A DNA stretch of 64,000 nucleotides from Pollutimonas sp. M17 (GCF_025836975.1 NZ_CP107548.1:3782001-3846000); one strand, 5' to 3'; positions 28,377-43,701 are shown, counted from the first letter of the stretch. Made by a program: numbers and translations. Notes: generated from the sequence alone by a model not told the origin.

Positions 28377-29087
28377 ATGAATATCGCTTCCGTCGAAGAC
28401 GACCTGGATCAGGGTCGGCTGATACAAACCATACTCGGCAATGCCGGCCACGATTGCGCCCTGTTTGCGACGGGCACCGATCTGCTGGCCGCGCTGTCGC
28501 GCCAGCATGCCTTCGACCTGCTTCTGATCGACTGGGAGCTGCCCGACATCAGCGGCCTGGATATTGTCCGCTGGGTGCGCGGCAATCTGGGCCAGACCAT
28601 GCCGGTCATGCTGATCACCAACCGGACGCTGGAGGAAGAGCTGATCGAGGGCCTGCAGGCCGGCGCCGACGATTACATGTGCAAGCCCATACGCGCCGGC
28701 GAGCTCGTCGCCCGGGCCGAGGCGCTGCTGCGCCGCTACATGCCGGTGCAGCAGCAGTCGTCCTTCCAGTGCGGCGCCTACGAAATCGACCCGGCCGCTG
28801 AAGCCATCATGCTGCAGGGCCGCAAGATCGAGCTGGCGCCCAAGGAGTTCGAACTCGCCCTGCTGCTGTTCCGCAATCCCGGCCGCCTGTTTTCCCGGGA
28901 TGTATTGAGCACGGCTGTCTGGAACCGCGAGATACCCGCCACCTCGCGCACGCTGGACACGCACCTGTCCAACCTTCGCCGCAAGCTGCAGCTGCGCCCC
29001 GAGCATGGCTTGCGGCTGAATTCCTCGTATGCATTGGGCTATCGGCTGGAATTGCTCGGCGACAACCTCGACCCCCCGACTCCATGA
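28377..29087 (+). CDS. OmpR-family two-component response regulator
   Basis: The 236-residue product has a receiver domain (residues 1-120) with the acidic pair D8/D9, the phosphate-accepting D52 in LLLIDWELPD and the conserved K in YMCKP. It is followed by a winged-helix DNA-binding domain (LAPKEFELALLLF, TLDTHLSNLRRKL). Its stop overlaps the start of the next gene by 4 bp. The partner is probably the CHASE2 histidine kinase two genes on. Target promoters are unknown. Confidence 0.9.
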   Translation: MNIASVEDDLDQGRLIQTILGNAGHDCALFATGTDLLAALSRQHAFDLLLIDWELPDISGLDIVRWVRGNLGQTMPVMLITNRTLEEELIEGLQAGADDYMCKPIRAGELVARAEALLRRYMPVQQQSSFQCGAYEIDPAAEAIMLQGRKIELAPKEFELALLLFRNPGRLFSRDVLSTAVWNREIPATSRTLDTHLSNLRRKLQLRPEHGLRLNSSYALGYRLELLGDNLDPPTP

Positions 29088-30187
29088 GCGCCTTCCTCTT
29101 CCCGCCGCGGCTGCTAAGCCGGCTTGCCCTGGCAGTTTCCAGCCTGCTTCCCCTGGCTGCCATGGCCCAGCCCCATGGCGCCCATGGCGACCTCTTCCTG
29201 TACAGGGTAGTCGCCGGGGACACGCTCATCGCGCTGTCGGAACGCTTTACCGACAAGGCCGACAACTGGGCGGTGCTTCAGTCGCTCAATGCCGTCCAGG
29301 AACCCACCCTGCTTCCCGTCGGGCTCGAACTGAAGATTCCTTTTTCCCTCATTCCCGAGCTGCCCTCGCAGGCCCGGGTCGACCACCTGGCGGGGCCGGC
29401 CTTCGCGGATGACCGCCCGGTCAAGGCCGGGGATCAGTTGAGCGAGGGCCAGACGGTGGCCACCGGCGAGAATGGCTTCCTTACCCTGATGCTGGCCGAC
29501 GGCAGCACCCTGTCCGTACCGGCCGCCTCGTCGCTGTCGATAGAACGCCTGCGGGTATTCAAGGGTACGGGCCTGACCGATACCGTCTTCACCCTGCGGC
29601 AAGGCTCGCTGGAATCCATGGTCGCGCCGGCGGATACAGGCGTGGGACGATTCGAGATCCGCACGCCGGTCAGCATCACCGGCGTGCGGGGCACCCGTTT
29701 GCGGGTCCATGCCCAGGCCGCCGGTGCCCAGAGCGAGGTGCTCGAGGGTTCGGCCCGGCTGGACGCCTCCCAGGGGCGCAATGCCACCCTGCGCCAGGGC
29801 CAGGGCGCCGCCATCGATTCCAGCGGGCAACTGCTGGGCGTGCGCGCACTGCTTCCCGCGCCCGAACTCGGGCCCGCAAGCCGTGGCGGCGCGGGCTGGG
29901 TCATTGCCTTCCCACCGGTGCCGGGCGCCAGCGCCTACCTGTTGCGGGTGGCCGCCGACCCGCAGGGCAAGCAGCTGTTTTCCAGCCAGCGTTTCACCGA
30001 GCCGCGAGTCACCTTCAGCGCCCCCGGCGCGGGCACCTACTATGCCGTGCTGCGGGCGGTCGACAGCGACGGCATCATGGGCCGGGACGCCAGCCAGTCC
30101 TTCGAGGGCCGCTCGCTGCTCAGGACCTCCGACGGCAAGCCCGCCCTGAGCGGCTTCGGCCACTTCGTATTCCTGACGGAACACTAA
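29084..30187 (+). CDS. Secreted LysM and FecR domain protein
   Basis: The 367-residue product starts with a signal peptide (about 1-28, AMA|QP). A LysM peptidoglycan-binding domain follows (about 38-86, YRVVAGDTLIALSERFTDKA). Then comes a FecR-type domain (about 110-225, GENGFLTLMLADGSTLSVPA and RTPVSITGVRGTRLRV) and a C-terminal fibronectin-like region (AFPPVPGASAYLLRVAADPQ). No membrane segment is seen, so it should be periplasmic and bound to the wall. It lies between the response regulator and the CHASE2 kinase with 4-bp overlap and spacing, so it is probably the sensory partner of that kinase. Confidence 0.85.
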   Translation: MSAFLFPPRLLSRLALAVSSLLPLAAMAQPHGAHGDLFLYRVVAGDTLIALSERFTDKADNWAVLQSLNAVQEPTLLPVGLELKIPFSLIPELPSQARVDHLAGPAFADDRPVKAGDQLSEGQTVATGENGFLTLMLADGSTLSVPAASSLSIERLRVFKGTGLTDTVFTLRQGSLESMVAPADTGVGRFEIRTPVSITGVRGTRLRVHAQAAGAQSEVLEGSARLDASQGRNATLRQGQGAAIDSSGQLLGVRALLPAPELGPASRGGAGWVIAFPPVPGASAYLLRVAADPQGKQLFSSQRFTEPRVTFSAPGAGTYYAVLRAVDSDGIMGRDASQSFEGRSLLRTSDGKPALSGFGHFVFLTEH

Positions 30188-30191
30188 GGTC

Positions 30192-32153
30192 ATGCCGGAC
30201 GCGGCGCAACCGGCCGGCACGCGGTTCTGGGGCGGCCTCGAACGCCGGATACGCAAGGAATGGCTGGCGGTCACCTTGGCGCTGGCGGCGCTGACCATGG
30301 CCCTGAGCTATTTCAGCGGCGCCCTGGGCCTGGCCCGGCTGGATCACGCCTTTTACGACAAGGCCCTGGCCGCCTCCGCCTATGCGGCCGCCGATACCGA
30401 TATCGTCATTGTCGCCATCGACGACGGCAGCATCGACCACTTCGGCTACTGGCCCTGGCGCCGCCAGCTTCACGCACAACTGCTGGGCGTCTTGCATCAG
30501 GCGCGCGTGGTGGGCCTGGATCTGGTGCTGAGCGATGTCAACCCGGCCTATCCACAAGACGATGCCCTGCTTGCGCAAGCCATACGCCGGCACGGCAAGG
30601 TCGTCCTGCCGCTGGTCGTGCAGGCTGACGGAAGACGGGCTGTCGGACCGGTGGCCACGCTGGCCGAATCGGCCGCCGCCCTGGGATACATCAATATCCA
30701 GGCGGATGGCGACGGCATCATCCGGTCGCTGGCCCTGCGGCAGATATTGGGCGACGGCCGGAGCGCCGAGCATTTCGTCGCCGCCATGCTGTCCCTGCAC
30801 CACGGAGACTCCGCGGCCATGGAATCCATCCAGGCCAAGGGCCAGGATCGCCTGCTGATTCCCTATGTGGGCGTTCCCGGCCATTTCACCATTTATTCCT
30901 ACGCCGCCGTCCTCGGCGGCCGGATACCTCCCCTGGCGTTCAAGGACAAGTATGTGCTGGTCGGATCATGGGGGTCCGGACTGGGCGATGCGTTTCCCAC
31001 GCCCCTTTCGCGACAGGGGGAAGCCATGTCGGGGGTGGAGATCCTGGCCAACGCCCTGCTTGCCGCCCGCCGCGACAACTGGATCCTAAGCCCCCCGCGC
31101 TGGCTGGCCGCCGCGTTGGCCTGCCTGCCTGTGCTGCTGGCCTGCGTGGCGCTGCGCCGGCTGTCGCCGCGCCAATCCTTCCTGGCCGTGATGGGCGTGC
31201 TGCTGCTGAGCTTCGCAAGCTGCTGGCTGCTGATGCGCTACGGCAGGATCTGGGTTCCCCTTACCGCCAGCCTGATCGGCATCGGCCTGGCTCTGCCGGT
31301 ATGGAGCTGGCGCAGCCAGGAAGCGTCATTGCAGCATATCGACCGCGAACTCCTGGCGCTGCAGGCCGAACGGCAAGGGTCCGGCGATGCGGCCACGCCG
31401 CCGGAAACGCAGCCCGATGGCTCGCTTCCGGCGCGCATCGCGCAACTGCACGGCGCCATTGCGCAGCTGCGCATGGCCCATCGCAAGCGCGATGAAACGC
31501 TGCGCTTCCTGTCCCACGACATGCGGGCGCCGCAGACGTCCATCCTCGCGCTGACGCAGCTGCAGCAAGAGCCCGGGAAGGCCTTGCCGCAAAAGGAGTT
31601 ACTCGAGCGTATCGACGCCTATGCCGGCAGGACGCTCGGCCTGGTCGACGGCTTCGTCCAGCTGGCCCGCGCCGAAGCGGCTCCCCTTTCCCGCCGGCGC
31701 GTCGATCTGGTCGAGCTGGTGGCCCAATGCATCGACGAATTCTGGGCACAGGCCCGCCACAGAAGCATCGATATCCAGTTCATCCGGCATCCCGAGGCGG
31801 CGTGGACCATGGGCGATCTTTCGCTGCTACGGCGCGCGTGCTGCAATCTGCTGGACAACGCGCTCAAGTACAGCGCGGACCATACCTTGGTCACATGCAG
31901 CATCGACCGGGACGCGGACGACTGGCTGCTGGCCATCCGCGACCAGGGACGCGGCATGCAGGCGGACCAGCAGGCAACCCTGTTCCAGCCCTTCAGCCGC
32001 ATTGCGCAAGACGGGAGCGGAAGCCCCCAGGGCGCGGGCCTGGGCCTGGCCTTTGTCGCCACGGTGGCCATGCGCCACGAAGGTTCGATTGCCGTCGAAA
32101 GCCGCGAGGGCCTTGGCAGCGCGTTCCACCTGCGGCTGCCCGCATCGGCCTGA
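30192..32153 (+). CDS. CHASE2-domain sensor histidine kinase
   Basis: The 653-residue membrane kinase has a first membrane segment at about 23-47, a periplasmic CHASE2 sensor region (about 48-290, with VGLDLVLSDVNPAYPQDDA and FKDKYVLVGSWGSGLGDAFP) and three further hydrophobic segments (about 300-370). The dimerisation domain has phospho-acceptor H442 in FLSHDMRAP. The ATPase domain shows N-box LLDNALKYSA, G1 DQGRGM and G2 GAGLGLAF. The last gene of the response regulator / FecR / kinase operon, it ends 56 bp before the rpoC stop on the other strand. Confidence 0.9.
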   Translation: MPDAAQPAGTRFWGGLERRIRKEWLAVTLALAALTMALSYFSGALGLARLDHAFYDKALAASAYAAADTDIVIVAIDDGSIDHFGYWPWRRQLHAQLLGVLHQARVVGLDLVLSDVNPAYPQDDALLAQAIRRHGKVVLPLVVQADGRRAVGPVATLAESAAALGYINIQADGDGIIRSLALRQILGDGRSAEHFVAAMLSLHHGDSAAMESIQAKGQDRLLIPYVGVPGHFTIYSYAAVLGGRIPPLAFKDKYVLVGSWGSGLGDAFPTPLSRQGEAMSGVEILANALLAARRDNWILSPPRWLAAALACLPVLLACVALRRLSPRQSFLAVMGVLLLSFASCWLLMRYGRIWVPLTASLIGIGLALPVWSWRSQEASLQHIDRELLALQAERQGSGDAATPPETQPDGSLPARIAQLHGAIAQLRMAHRKRDETLRFLSHDMRAPQTSILALTQLQQEPGKALPQKELLERIDAYAGRTLGLVDGFVQLARAEAAPLSRRRVDLVELVAQCIDEFWAQARHRSIDIQFIRHPEAAWTMGDLSLLRRACCNLLDNALKYSADHTLVTCSIDRDADDWLLAIRDQGRGMQADQQATLFQPFSRIAQDGSGSPQGAGLGLAFVATVAMRHEGSIAVESREGLGSAFHLRLPASA

Positions 32154-32155
32154 GC

Positions 32156-32186
32156 AAAAAAAACGCCAGGCGGCGAGCCTGGCGTT
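32156..32186 (-). terminator. Rho-independent terminator of the rpoBC operon
   Basis: Perfect 10-bp arms AACGCCAGGC (32162-32171) and GCCTGGCGTT (32177-32186) with a 5-base loop. On the minus strand the stem runs straight into eight T. It lies 23 bp after the rpoC stop and may also slow transcripts from the convergent kinase gene. Confidence 0.93.
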
Positions 32187-32208
32187 CTGGTACTGCGGTA
32201 CAGCGCGA

Positions 32209-35200
32209 TTACTCTTCGGAAGACGCTCCGCCGGCTTCGTCCGATTCCACGCCTTCGTGAGCCTGCACCGTTTCGGCCGGGGCGTCCTCGAAGGGGTTGG
32301 CCATGGCGCGCGCGGCTTGACGTTCGGCCGCTTCGTGGGCCTCTTTGTCTTTGCGCGCCATGTGGTAGGACATGCCCGTACCGGCAGGTATCAGGCGGCC
32401 GACAATGACGTTTTCCTTCAGGCCGCGCAGGTCGTCGCGTTTGCCCATGATGGCGGCTTCGGTCAGGACACGCGTGGTTTCCTGGAAGGACGCGGCCGAG
32501 ATGAAGGAGTCGGTCGACAGGGATGCCTTGGTAATACCCAGCAGTACGTTGTCGTACGTGGCCGGAATCTTGCCTTCGGCTTCCATGCGGTCGTTCTCGT
32601 TCAGCAGCTCGGAACGCTCGACCTGCTCGCCCGTGATGAAGCTGGTATCGCCCGCATTGGTGATGTTCACACGACGCAGCATCTGGCGGACGATCACTTC
32701 GATGTGCTTGTCGTTGATCTTCACGCCTTGCAAGCGGTACACATCCTGGACCTCGTTGACGACATAGCTGGCCAGGCGCTCGATGCCTTGCAGGCGCAGG
32801 ATGTCATGCGGATCGGCGGGGCCGTCCACAATCATTTCACCCTTGTTCACCACTTGGCCGTCGTGCACCAGAACCTGCTTTTCCTTGGGGATCAGGAACT
32901 CGTGGCTGACGCCGTCCAGGTCGGTAATGACCAGGCGCTGCTTGCCCTTGGTGTCCTTGCCGAACGAGACCGTGCCGGTGACGTCGGCCAGCATGCCGGC
33001 GTCCTTGGGCGAACGGGCTTCGAACAGTTCGGCCACACGCGGCAGACCGCCGGTAATATCGCGCGTCTTTTGCGATTCCTGGGGAATACGCGCCAGAACC
33101 TCACCGATGGAAACCTGCTGTCCGTCGCGCACGGTAATCAGCGCGCCCACCGGGAAGGAGATATTGACCGAGTGATCCGTGCCCGCGATCTTGACCTCTT
33201 CGCCCGCTTCGTTGATCAGCTTGATCTGCGGACGCATCATGGTTTTGCCGCCACGCGTCTTGGGCGTGATGACGACCAGGGTGGACAGGCCGGTGACTTC
33301 GTCCAGCTGCTTGGCAACCGTGACGCCTTCCTCGATGTTCTCGAAGCGGACCTGGCCGGCATACTCAGACACGATGGGCCGTGTGAGCGGATCCCAGTTG
33401 GCCAGGCGCTGGCCGGCCTTGACGGCATCGCCGTCGCCCACGGCGATGGTGGCGCCGTAAGGAATCTTGTGGCGTTCGCGTTCGCGGCGGTTGTCGTCGA
33501 AAATGACGATCTCGCCCGAACGTGAAATGGCCACGCGTTCGCCCTTGGCGTTGGTCACATAGCGCAGGCCGATGGCAAAGCCGATGGTGCCGGCCGATTT
33601 CGTTTCGACCGAACTGGCCATGGCGGCGCGCGAAGCGGCGCCACCGATGTGGAAGGTACGCATCGTAAGCTGCGTGCCCGGCTCACCAATGGACTGGGCG
33701 GCAATGACGCCCACGGCTTCGCCGCGGTTGACCAGGTAGCCCCGGCCCAGATCGCGGCCGTAGCAATGCGCGCACAGGCCGTGACGCGTTTCGCAGGTCA
33801 GCGGAGTGCGGATCTTGACTTCGTCCACGCCGATGCTGTCGATGAATTCGACCAGGTCTTCATCCAGCAGGGTGCCGGCCGTGACGGCGGTTTCCTGCGT
33901 GTCGGGATTGACGATGTCCACGGCGGCCACGCGGCCCAGAATGCGATCGCGCAAGGGCTCGATGACTTCACCGCCCTCGACCAGGGCCTTCATGGAATAG
34001 CCGCGCGTGGTGCCGCAATCGGACTCGGTGATGACCAGGTCCTGCGTCACGTCGACCAGACGGCGGGTCAGGTAGCCCGAGTTGGCGGTCTTCAAAGCCG
34101 TATCGGCCAGGCCCTTACGCGCACCGTGAGTCGAGATGAAGTACTGGAGTACGTTCAGCCCTTCGCGGAAGTTGGCGGTAATCGGCGTCTCGATAATGGA
34201 ACCGTCAGGCTTGGCCATCAGGCCGCGCATGCCCGCCAGCTGGCGGATCTGGGCGGCGGAGCCCCGGGCGCCCGAGTCGGCCATCATGTAGATGGAGTTG
34301 AAGGATTCCTGGCGGTCTTCTTCGCCGTGGCGGTTGACGACCGGCTCGGTGGCCAGTTGTTCCATCATGGCCTTGCCGACCTTGTCGCCGGCCTTGCCCC
34401 AGATGTCGACCACGTTGTTGTAGCGCTCTTGCGAGGTCACCAGACCCGACGAGTACTGCTTGTCAATTTCCTTGACCTCTTTGCTGGCCTGCGCAAGGAT
34501 GTCTTCCTTGACCGAGGGGATCAGCATGTCGCTCATGGCGATGGAGATGCCGCCGCGCGTTGCCAGACGGAAACCCGACTGCATGAGCTTGTCGGCGAAG
34601 ATCACCGTGGCGCGCAAACCGCAGCGACGGAAGGACTGGTTGATGAGACGCGAGATTTCCTTCTTTTTCAGGGGGCGGTTCAGCACCGAGAACGGCAGGC
34701 CCTGAGGCAGGATTTCAGACAGCAGCGCGCGGCCGACCGTGGTCTCGAAACGCTTGAGCACCGGCTGCCATTCGCCCTGGGCGTCTTTCTCGTATTCGTT
34801 CAAACGAACCGTGACGCGGCTCTGCAGCTCGACTTCGTGGTTGTCGTAGGCGCGCTGGACTTCGGCCACGTCCGTGAAGAACAGGCCTTCGCCCTTGCCG
34901 TTGATGCGCTCGCGCGTCGTGTAGTACAGGCCCAGCACGATATCCTGCGACGGCACGATGGACGGCTCGCCGTTGGCTGGGAACAGGACGTTGTTCGATG
35001 CAAGCATCAGGGTACGCGCTTCCAGCTGGGCTTCCAGCGACAGCGGCACGTGGACAGCCATCTGGTCACCGTCGAAGTCGGCGTTGAATGCCGCGCAGAC
35101 CAGCGGATGCAGCTGGATGGCCTTGCCTTCGATAAGGACCGGCTCGAACGCCTGGATGCCCAGGCGGTGCAGCGTAGGTGCCCGGTTCAGCATGACGGGG

Positions 35201-36455
35201 TGCTCGCGAATGACTTCTTCGAGAATATCCCACACCACCGGTTCCTGGCTTTCAACCAGTTTCTTGGCGGCTTTGATCGTCGTGGCCAGGCCCATCATTT
35301 CAAGGCGATTGAAAATGAAGGGCTTGAACAGCTCCAGGGCCATCAGCTTGGGCAGACCGCATTGGTGCAGCTTGAGCTGCGGACCCACCACAATGACCGA
35401 ACGGCCAGAGTAGTCGACGCGCTTGCCCAGCAGGTTCTGGCGGAAGCGGCCGCTCTTGCCCTTGATCATGTCGGCCAGGGACTTGAGCTGGCGCTTGTTG
35501 GCGCCCGTCATGGCTTTGCCGCGGCGGCCGTTGTCCAACAGGGAGTCGACCGATTCCTGTAGCATGCGCTTTTCGTTGCGCAGGATGATGTCGGGCGCCT
35601 TCAGTTCAAGCAGGCGCTTCAGGCGGTTGTTGCGGTTGATGACGCGACGGTACAGATCGTTCAGGTCGGACGTGGCGAAACGGCCGCCATCCAGCGGCAC
35701 CAGCGGACGCAGGTCCGGCGGCAGCACGGGCAGCACTTCCATGACCATCCACTCGGGCTTGATGCCCGATTTCTGGAAGCCTTCCAGCACTTTCAGGCGC
35801 TTGGAGATCTTCTTGATTTTGGCGTCGGACGAGGTGGCCTTGAGTTCGGCGCGCAGGGTCTCCACGTCGCGATCGATGTCGATCGTGCGCAGAAGCTCGC
35901 GCACGGCTTCCGCGCCCATCAGGGCGTGAAAGTCGTCGCCGTATTCTTCCGTCTTGGCGAGGAAATCGTCGTCGGACATGATCTGGCCGCGCTTGAGCGG
36001 CGTCATGCCCGGCTCGATCACGCACCATGCTTCAAAATACAGCACGCGTTCGATGTCGCGCAGGGTCATGTCCAGCACCATGCCCAGGCGGGATGGCAGG
36101 CTCTTCAGGAACCAGATGTGCGCAACGGGGCTGGCCAGTTCGATATGGCCCATGCGTTCGCGGCGCACCTTGGCCACGGTGACTTCGACGCCGCACTTTT
36201 CGCAAATGACGCCGCGATGCTTCAGGCGCTTGTATTTGCCGCAAAGGCATTCGTAATCCTTGATCGGGCCAAAAATCTTGGCGCAGAACAGGCCATCGCG
36301 CTCTGGCTTGAAGGTGCGGTAGTTGATGGTTTCCGGCTTGCGTACTTCGCCGTAAGACCACGACCGCACTTTTTCAGGCGACGCGATGCCGATCTTGATG
36401 GCATCGAATTGCTCGTCTTGCGAGACTTGCTTGAATAGATCGAGTAGCGCTTTCA

Positions 36456-36456
<1 letters not shown>
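32209..36456 (-). CDS. rpoC: RNA polymerase subunit beta'
   Basis: The 1415-residue largest subunit holds the catalytic magnesium site, motif NADFDGDQM (about residues 458-466). The N-terminal zinc site is formed by the cysteines in [20 protein letters not shown] (about 70-89). The second zinc site is near [20 protein letters not shown]. The trigger loop and bridge helix region are intact. Its ATG overlaps the rpoB stop by one base (TAATG), so the two are coupled. Confidence 0.98.
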
Positions 36457-40568
<4,112 letters not shown>

Positions 40569-40624
40569 GAGCACTCCGACTCGAGGGTTACATGGGCCGT
40601 CAACCACGGCCCTGGTTTACGACT

Positions 40625-40714
40625 CCAGAAAACCCGACTCGGAAAAACAACAGGTACCGAATCGCGGGTTTTCTGGAAACGCAAAAGCCCGGGAGGGCCT
40701 AAACCGTCCCGGGC
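40625..40714 (-). promoter_or_regulatory. Attenuator-like double stem-loop between rplL and rpoB
   Basis: On the minus strand the first stem (8-bp arms at 40687-40694 and 40707-40714, GCCCGGGA and its complement) is followed by TTTTGCGTTT and looks like a partial terminator. A second stem (12-bp arms CCAGAAAACCCG at 40625-40636 and CGGGTTTTCTGG at 40665-40676) follows. Partial termination and RNase processing in this spacer are known for the E. coli rplL-rpoB gap, so the same role is likely. Confidence 0.75.
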
Positions 40715-40728
40715 ACGCGTGAAAAGTC

Positions 40729-41109
40729 TTACTTGAGTTCGACTTTTGCGCCAGCTTCTTCAAGCTTCTTCTGTGCAGCTTCGGCGTCGGCTTTGGCCAG
40801 GCCTTCCTTGACAGGCTTCGGTGCGCCGTCAACCAGATCCTTGGCTTCTTTCAAGCCCAGGCCGGTGATTTCACGCACGGCTTTGATGACGCTGACCTTG
40901 TTGGCGCCGACTTCAGCCAGAACAACGGTGAACTCGGTTTGCTCTTCAGCAGCGGCGGCAGCGCCACCGGCAGCGGGAGCAGCCACAGCCACAGCAGCGG
41001 CAGCAGCCGACACGCCAAATTTTTCTTCCATTTCCTTGATCAGCTCGGACAATTCGAGCACGGTCATGCCAGCGATAGCGTCAAGGATTTCAGCTTTGCT
41101 TAATGCCAT
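40729..41109 (-). CDS. rplL: 50S ribosomal protein L7/L12
   Basis: L7/L12 forms the flexible stalk that recruits translation factors. The 126-residue product has an N-terminal dimerisation part ([20 protein letters not shown]), an Ala-rich hinge (about residues 36-56) and the C-terminal domain with [20 protein letters not shown]. It is 72 bp downstream of rplJ. Confidence 0.98.
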   Translation of the reverse strand: MALSKAEILDAIAGMTVLELSELIKEMEEKFGVSAAAAAVAVAAPAAGGAAAAAEEQTEFTVVLAEVGANKVSVIKAVREITGLGLKEAKDLVDGAPKPVKEGLAKADAEAAQKKLEEAGAKVELK

Positions 41110-41181
41110 TTTAAGAACTCCAAATATTGATAAATGCCAGGGTTGGGTGTCGCTCGGTTCGACGAAATCCGGAAGGGCTGC

Positions 41182-41706
41182 TTACGCGGCGGCCTTCTGA
41201 TCGCGCACGGCCGCGAGGCCACGTGCGAACTTGGTCGGAACTTCGTTGAGCGTACGCACAAATTGCGTGACAGGTGCTTGCATCGTACCCATAAGTTTCG
41301 AAAGCAACTCGTCGCGGGAAGGCATGGTGGCCAAGGCCTTCACGCCATCCTGGGTCAAGAGGCTGTTGGGCAATGCCCCGCCTTTGATCACCAGCTTATC
41401 GTTGGTCTTTGCGAAACCGGCAAGTACTTTTGCCGCCGAAACCGGATCGGCGCTGATGCCATAGATCAGCGGACCGGTCAGCTGGGCGGAGAGCTCCTCG
41501 TAGGGAGTTCCTGCCACAGCACGGCGAACAAGCGTGTTCTTGAGAACACGCAGATACACGCCCGACTCACGCGCAGTTTTGCGCAATACGGTAACAGAGG
41601 CGACGTCCAGACCACGGTACTCGGCGATAATGATCGATTGGGCCTGGGCGACTTCCGCCGAGACTTCCTCGATGACTACCGCTTTCTCTTTACGATTGAG
41701 ACTCAC
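41182..41706 (-). CDS. rplJ: 50S ribosomal protein L10
   Basis: L10 is the base of the L7/L12 stalk and, with L12, represses its own translation in E. coli. The 174-residue product begins [20 protein letters not shown] and has the helical tail that binds L12 dimers. A 255-bp untranslated stretch precedes it. Confidence 0.97.
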   Translation of the reverse strand: MSLNRKEKAVVIEEVSAEVAQAQSIIIAEYRGLDVASVTVLRKTARESGVYLRVLKNTLVRRAVAGTPYEELSAQLTGPLIYGISADPVSAAKVLAGFAKTNDKLVIKGGALPNSLLTQDGVKALATMPSRDELLSKLMGTMQAPVTQFVRTLNEVPTKFARGLAAVRDQKAAA

Positions 41707-41961
41707 GGTTTGAACACTCCATCAAAAGACGCAAGAGAGGGTCTCCCGCGTCAACCGAATGCGGCGCACCTGGTCGAGTTCTTCAGTGAAACAAGAATTC
41801 TTCCATGGGACGCCGTCTGCGCTGGAACCAGGCTACGAAAAGCCTGGAATTAAGCTCTGCAACGTTTCCACGACTGCGAATCGCGGCAGGGCTCCAGCGG
41901 TCTTTGACAGCAATGCCTGAGATTCCAGGCACAGCCCAAAGTTCTTTTCCCGAAGGCTTTG
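41707..41961 (-). promoter_or_regulatory. rplJ leader region
   Basis: A 255-bp non-coding stretch between rplA and rplJ. In proteobacteria this leader carries the L10-L12 binding site for feedback control and often a promoter. It can fold locally: CCAGGCT (complement near 41831-41849) pairs with AGCCTGG, and TGGAATCTCAGG lies nearby. I could not confirm the L10 binding motif by eye. Confidence 0.5.
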
Positions 41962-42657
41962 TTAAGCCGTCAGGGAAGCTATTTCTACACGCGCACCGCC
42001 GCCCATCGTGGACGAAACGGCCAGCTTGCGCAGGTACACACCCTTGGCAGCGGTGGGACGGGCTTTGTTCAGCGCGTCGACCAGGGCGGCCAGGTTGGTT
42101 TGCAGCTGCTCGACGCCGAACGAGGCGCGGCCGATGGTGGCGTGGATGATGCCGGCCTTGTCGGTGCGGTACTGGACCTGACCGGCCTTGGCGTTCTTGA
42201 CGGCGGTGGCGACGTCAGGCGTCACGGTGCCGACCTTGGGGTTGGGCATCAGGCCGCGGGGACCGAGCACCTGGCCCAGCGCGCCCACGATGCGCATCGT
42301 GTCGGGCGAAGCGATCAGGATGTCGAAATCGATTTGGCCGCCCTTGATGGTGTCGGCCAGATCTTCCATGCCGACGATGTCGGCGCCCGCTGCCTTGGCG
42401 GCTTCGGCTTTTTCGCCCTGGGCGAAAACGGCGACGCGCACCGATTTGCCGGTTCCGGCGGGCAGCACGACCGAGCCGCGAACCAGCTGGTCGGATTTCT
42501 TGGGATCGATGCCCAGTTGCACGGCCACGTCGATGGACTCATCGAACTTGGCGGTGGCCGTTTCCTTGACCAGGGCCAAGGCTTCGGAAACCGGGTAGAA
42601 CTTGTTGCGATCGATCTTGGCGGCAATGGCGGCCGCGCGCTTGCTCAACTTGGCCAT
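41962..42657 (-). CDS. rplA: 50S ribosomal protein L1
   Basis: L1 forms the mobile stalk that releases E-site tRNA and represses the rplKA message in E. coli. The 231-residue product starts [20 protein letters not shown]; the signature around [20 protein letters not shown] (about residues 127-146) is intact. It is 2 bp after rplK. Confidence 0.98.
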   Translation of the reverse strand: MAKLSKRAAAIAAKIDRNKFYPVSEALALVKETATAKFDESIDVAVQLGIDPKKSDQLVRGSVVLPAGTGKSVRVAVFAQGEKAEAAKAAGADIVGMEDLADTIKGGQIDFDILIASPDTMRIVGALGQVLGPRGLMPNPKVGTVTPDVATAVKNAKAGQVQYRTDKAGIIHATIGRASFGVEQLQTNLAALVDALNKARPTAAKGVYLRKLAVSSTMGGGARVEIASLTA

Positions 42658-42659
42658 GC

Positions 42660-43091
42660 TTATACCCCTTCAACCGTGATGCCCATGCTGCGGGCGCTGC
42701 CGGCAACCGTGCGAACGGCTGCGTCCAGGTCGGCCGCCGTCAGGTCGGGCGACTTGGTCTTGGCGATTTCCTCGGCCTGGGCGCGGGTCAGTGTACCGAC
42801 CTTGTCCAGGTTCGGGCGAGCCGAGCCCTTCTGCACACCGCTGGCCTTTTTGATCAGGACGGTGGCAGGCGGCGTCTTCATGATGAAGGTGAAGCTCTTG
42901 TCTGCGTAGGCGGTGATGACCACGGGAATCGGCAGACCGGGCTCCAGGCCCTGCGTCTTGGCGTTGAACGCCTTGCAGAATTCCATGATGTTCAGACCGC
43001 GCTGACCCAGCGCCGGACCAATGGGGGGTGAGGGATTAGCCTTACCAGCTGGTACTTGCAGCTTGATAAAGCCGACGATTTTCTTCGCCAT
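42660..43091 (-). CDS. rplK: 50S ribosomal protein L11
   Basis: L11 sits at the base of the stalk, is trimethylated by PrmA, and is needed for RelA activation. The 143-residue product starts [20 protein letters not shown] and has [20 protein letters not shown]. It follows nusG by 67 bp. Confidence 0.98.
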   Translation of the reverse strand: MAKKIVGFIKLQVPAGKANPSPPIGPALGQRGLNIMEFCKAFNAKTQGLEPGLPIPVVITAYADKSFTFIMKTPPATVLIKKASGVQKGSARPNLDKVGTLTRAQAEEIAKTKSPDLTAADLDAAVRTVAGSARSMGITVEGV

Positions 43092-43158
43092 GCTTTGCTC
43101 CTTGCGGGTTCAAACACCGTCCAGCGCTAGGCTGGGCCGGCTCCCCGGGGTTGAAAAC

Positions 43159-43692
43159 TCAGGTCTTTTCGACCTGACCAAAATCGAGTTCCACTGGTGT
43201 GGCGCGGCCAAAAATCGTGACCGACACCCGCACCTTGCTTTTCTCGTAATTCACATCTTCGACATTGCCGTTGAAGTCGGCAAAAGGACCTTCCTTGACG
43301 CGGACCATCTCGCCCACTTCGAAGAGGATCTTGGGCTTGGGCTTCTCGACGCCTTCTTCCATCTGCGAAAGGATTTTTTCCACTTCGCGATCGGAGATCG
43401 GGGCGGGACGATTGCCGGAACCGCCCAGGAAGCCGGTTACCCGGTTCGTGTTCTTGACCAGGTGCCAGGTTTCGTCGGTGAGATCCATCTCGACCAATAC
43501 GTAACCCGGGAAGATGCGCCTTTCGGTAATGGACTTCTTGCCGCCCTTTACCTCGATGACTTCTTCCGAAGGAACCAGAATGCGCCCAAAGGAGGATTCC
43601 AGGCCTTCGCGTTCGATACGCTCTACGAGCGCCTTATGCACGCTTTTTTCCATTCCGGAATAAACGTGGACAACATACCAACGCTTGCTCAT
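43159..43692 (-). CDS. nusG: Transcription termination/antitermination protein NusG
   Basis: NusG binds RNA polymerase and links it to Rho or to S10 on the ribosome. The 177-residue product has the NGN domain ([20 protein letters not shown]...) and a C-terminal KOW domain ([20 protein letters not shown]). It is 9 bp downstream of secE. Confidence 0.98.
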   Translation of the reverse strand: MSKRWYVVHVYSGMEKSVHKALVERIEREGLESSFGRILVPSEEVIEVKGGKKSITERRIFPGYVLVEMDLTDETWHLVKNTNRVTGFLGGSGNRPAPISDREVEKILSQMEEGVEKPKPKILFEVGEMVRVKEGPFADFNGNVEDVNYEKSKVRVSVTIFGRATPVELDFGQVEKT

Positions 43693-43701
43693 GTGTGTCC
43701 T

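Noticed and set aside
33649-35562. A 637-codon open frame on the plus strand
   Set aside because: Antisense to rpoC; no domain recognised.
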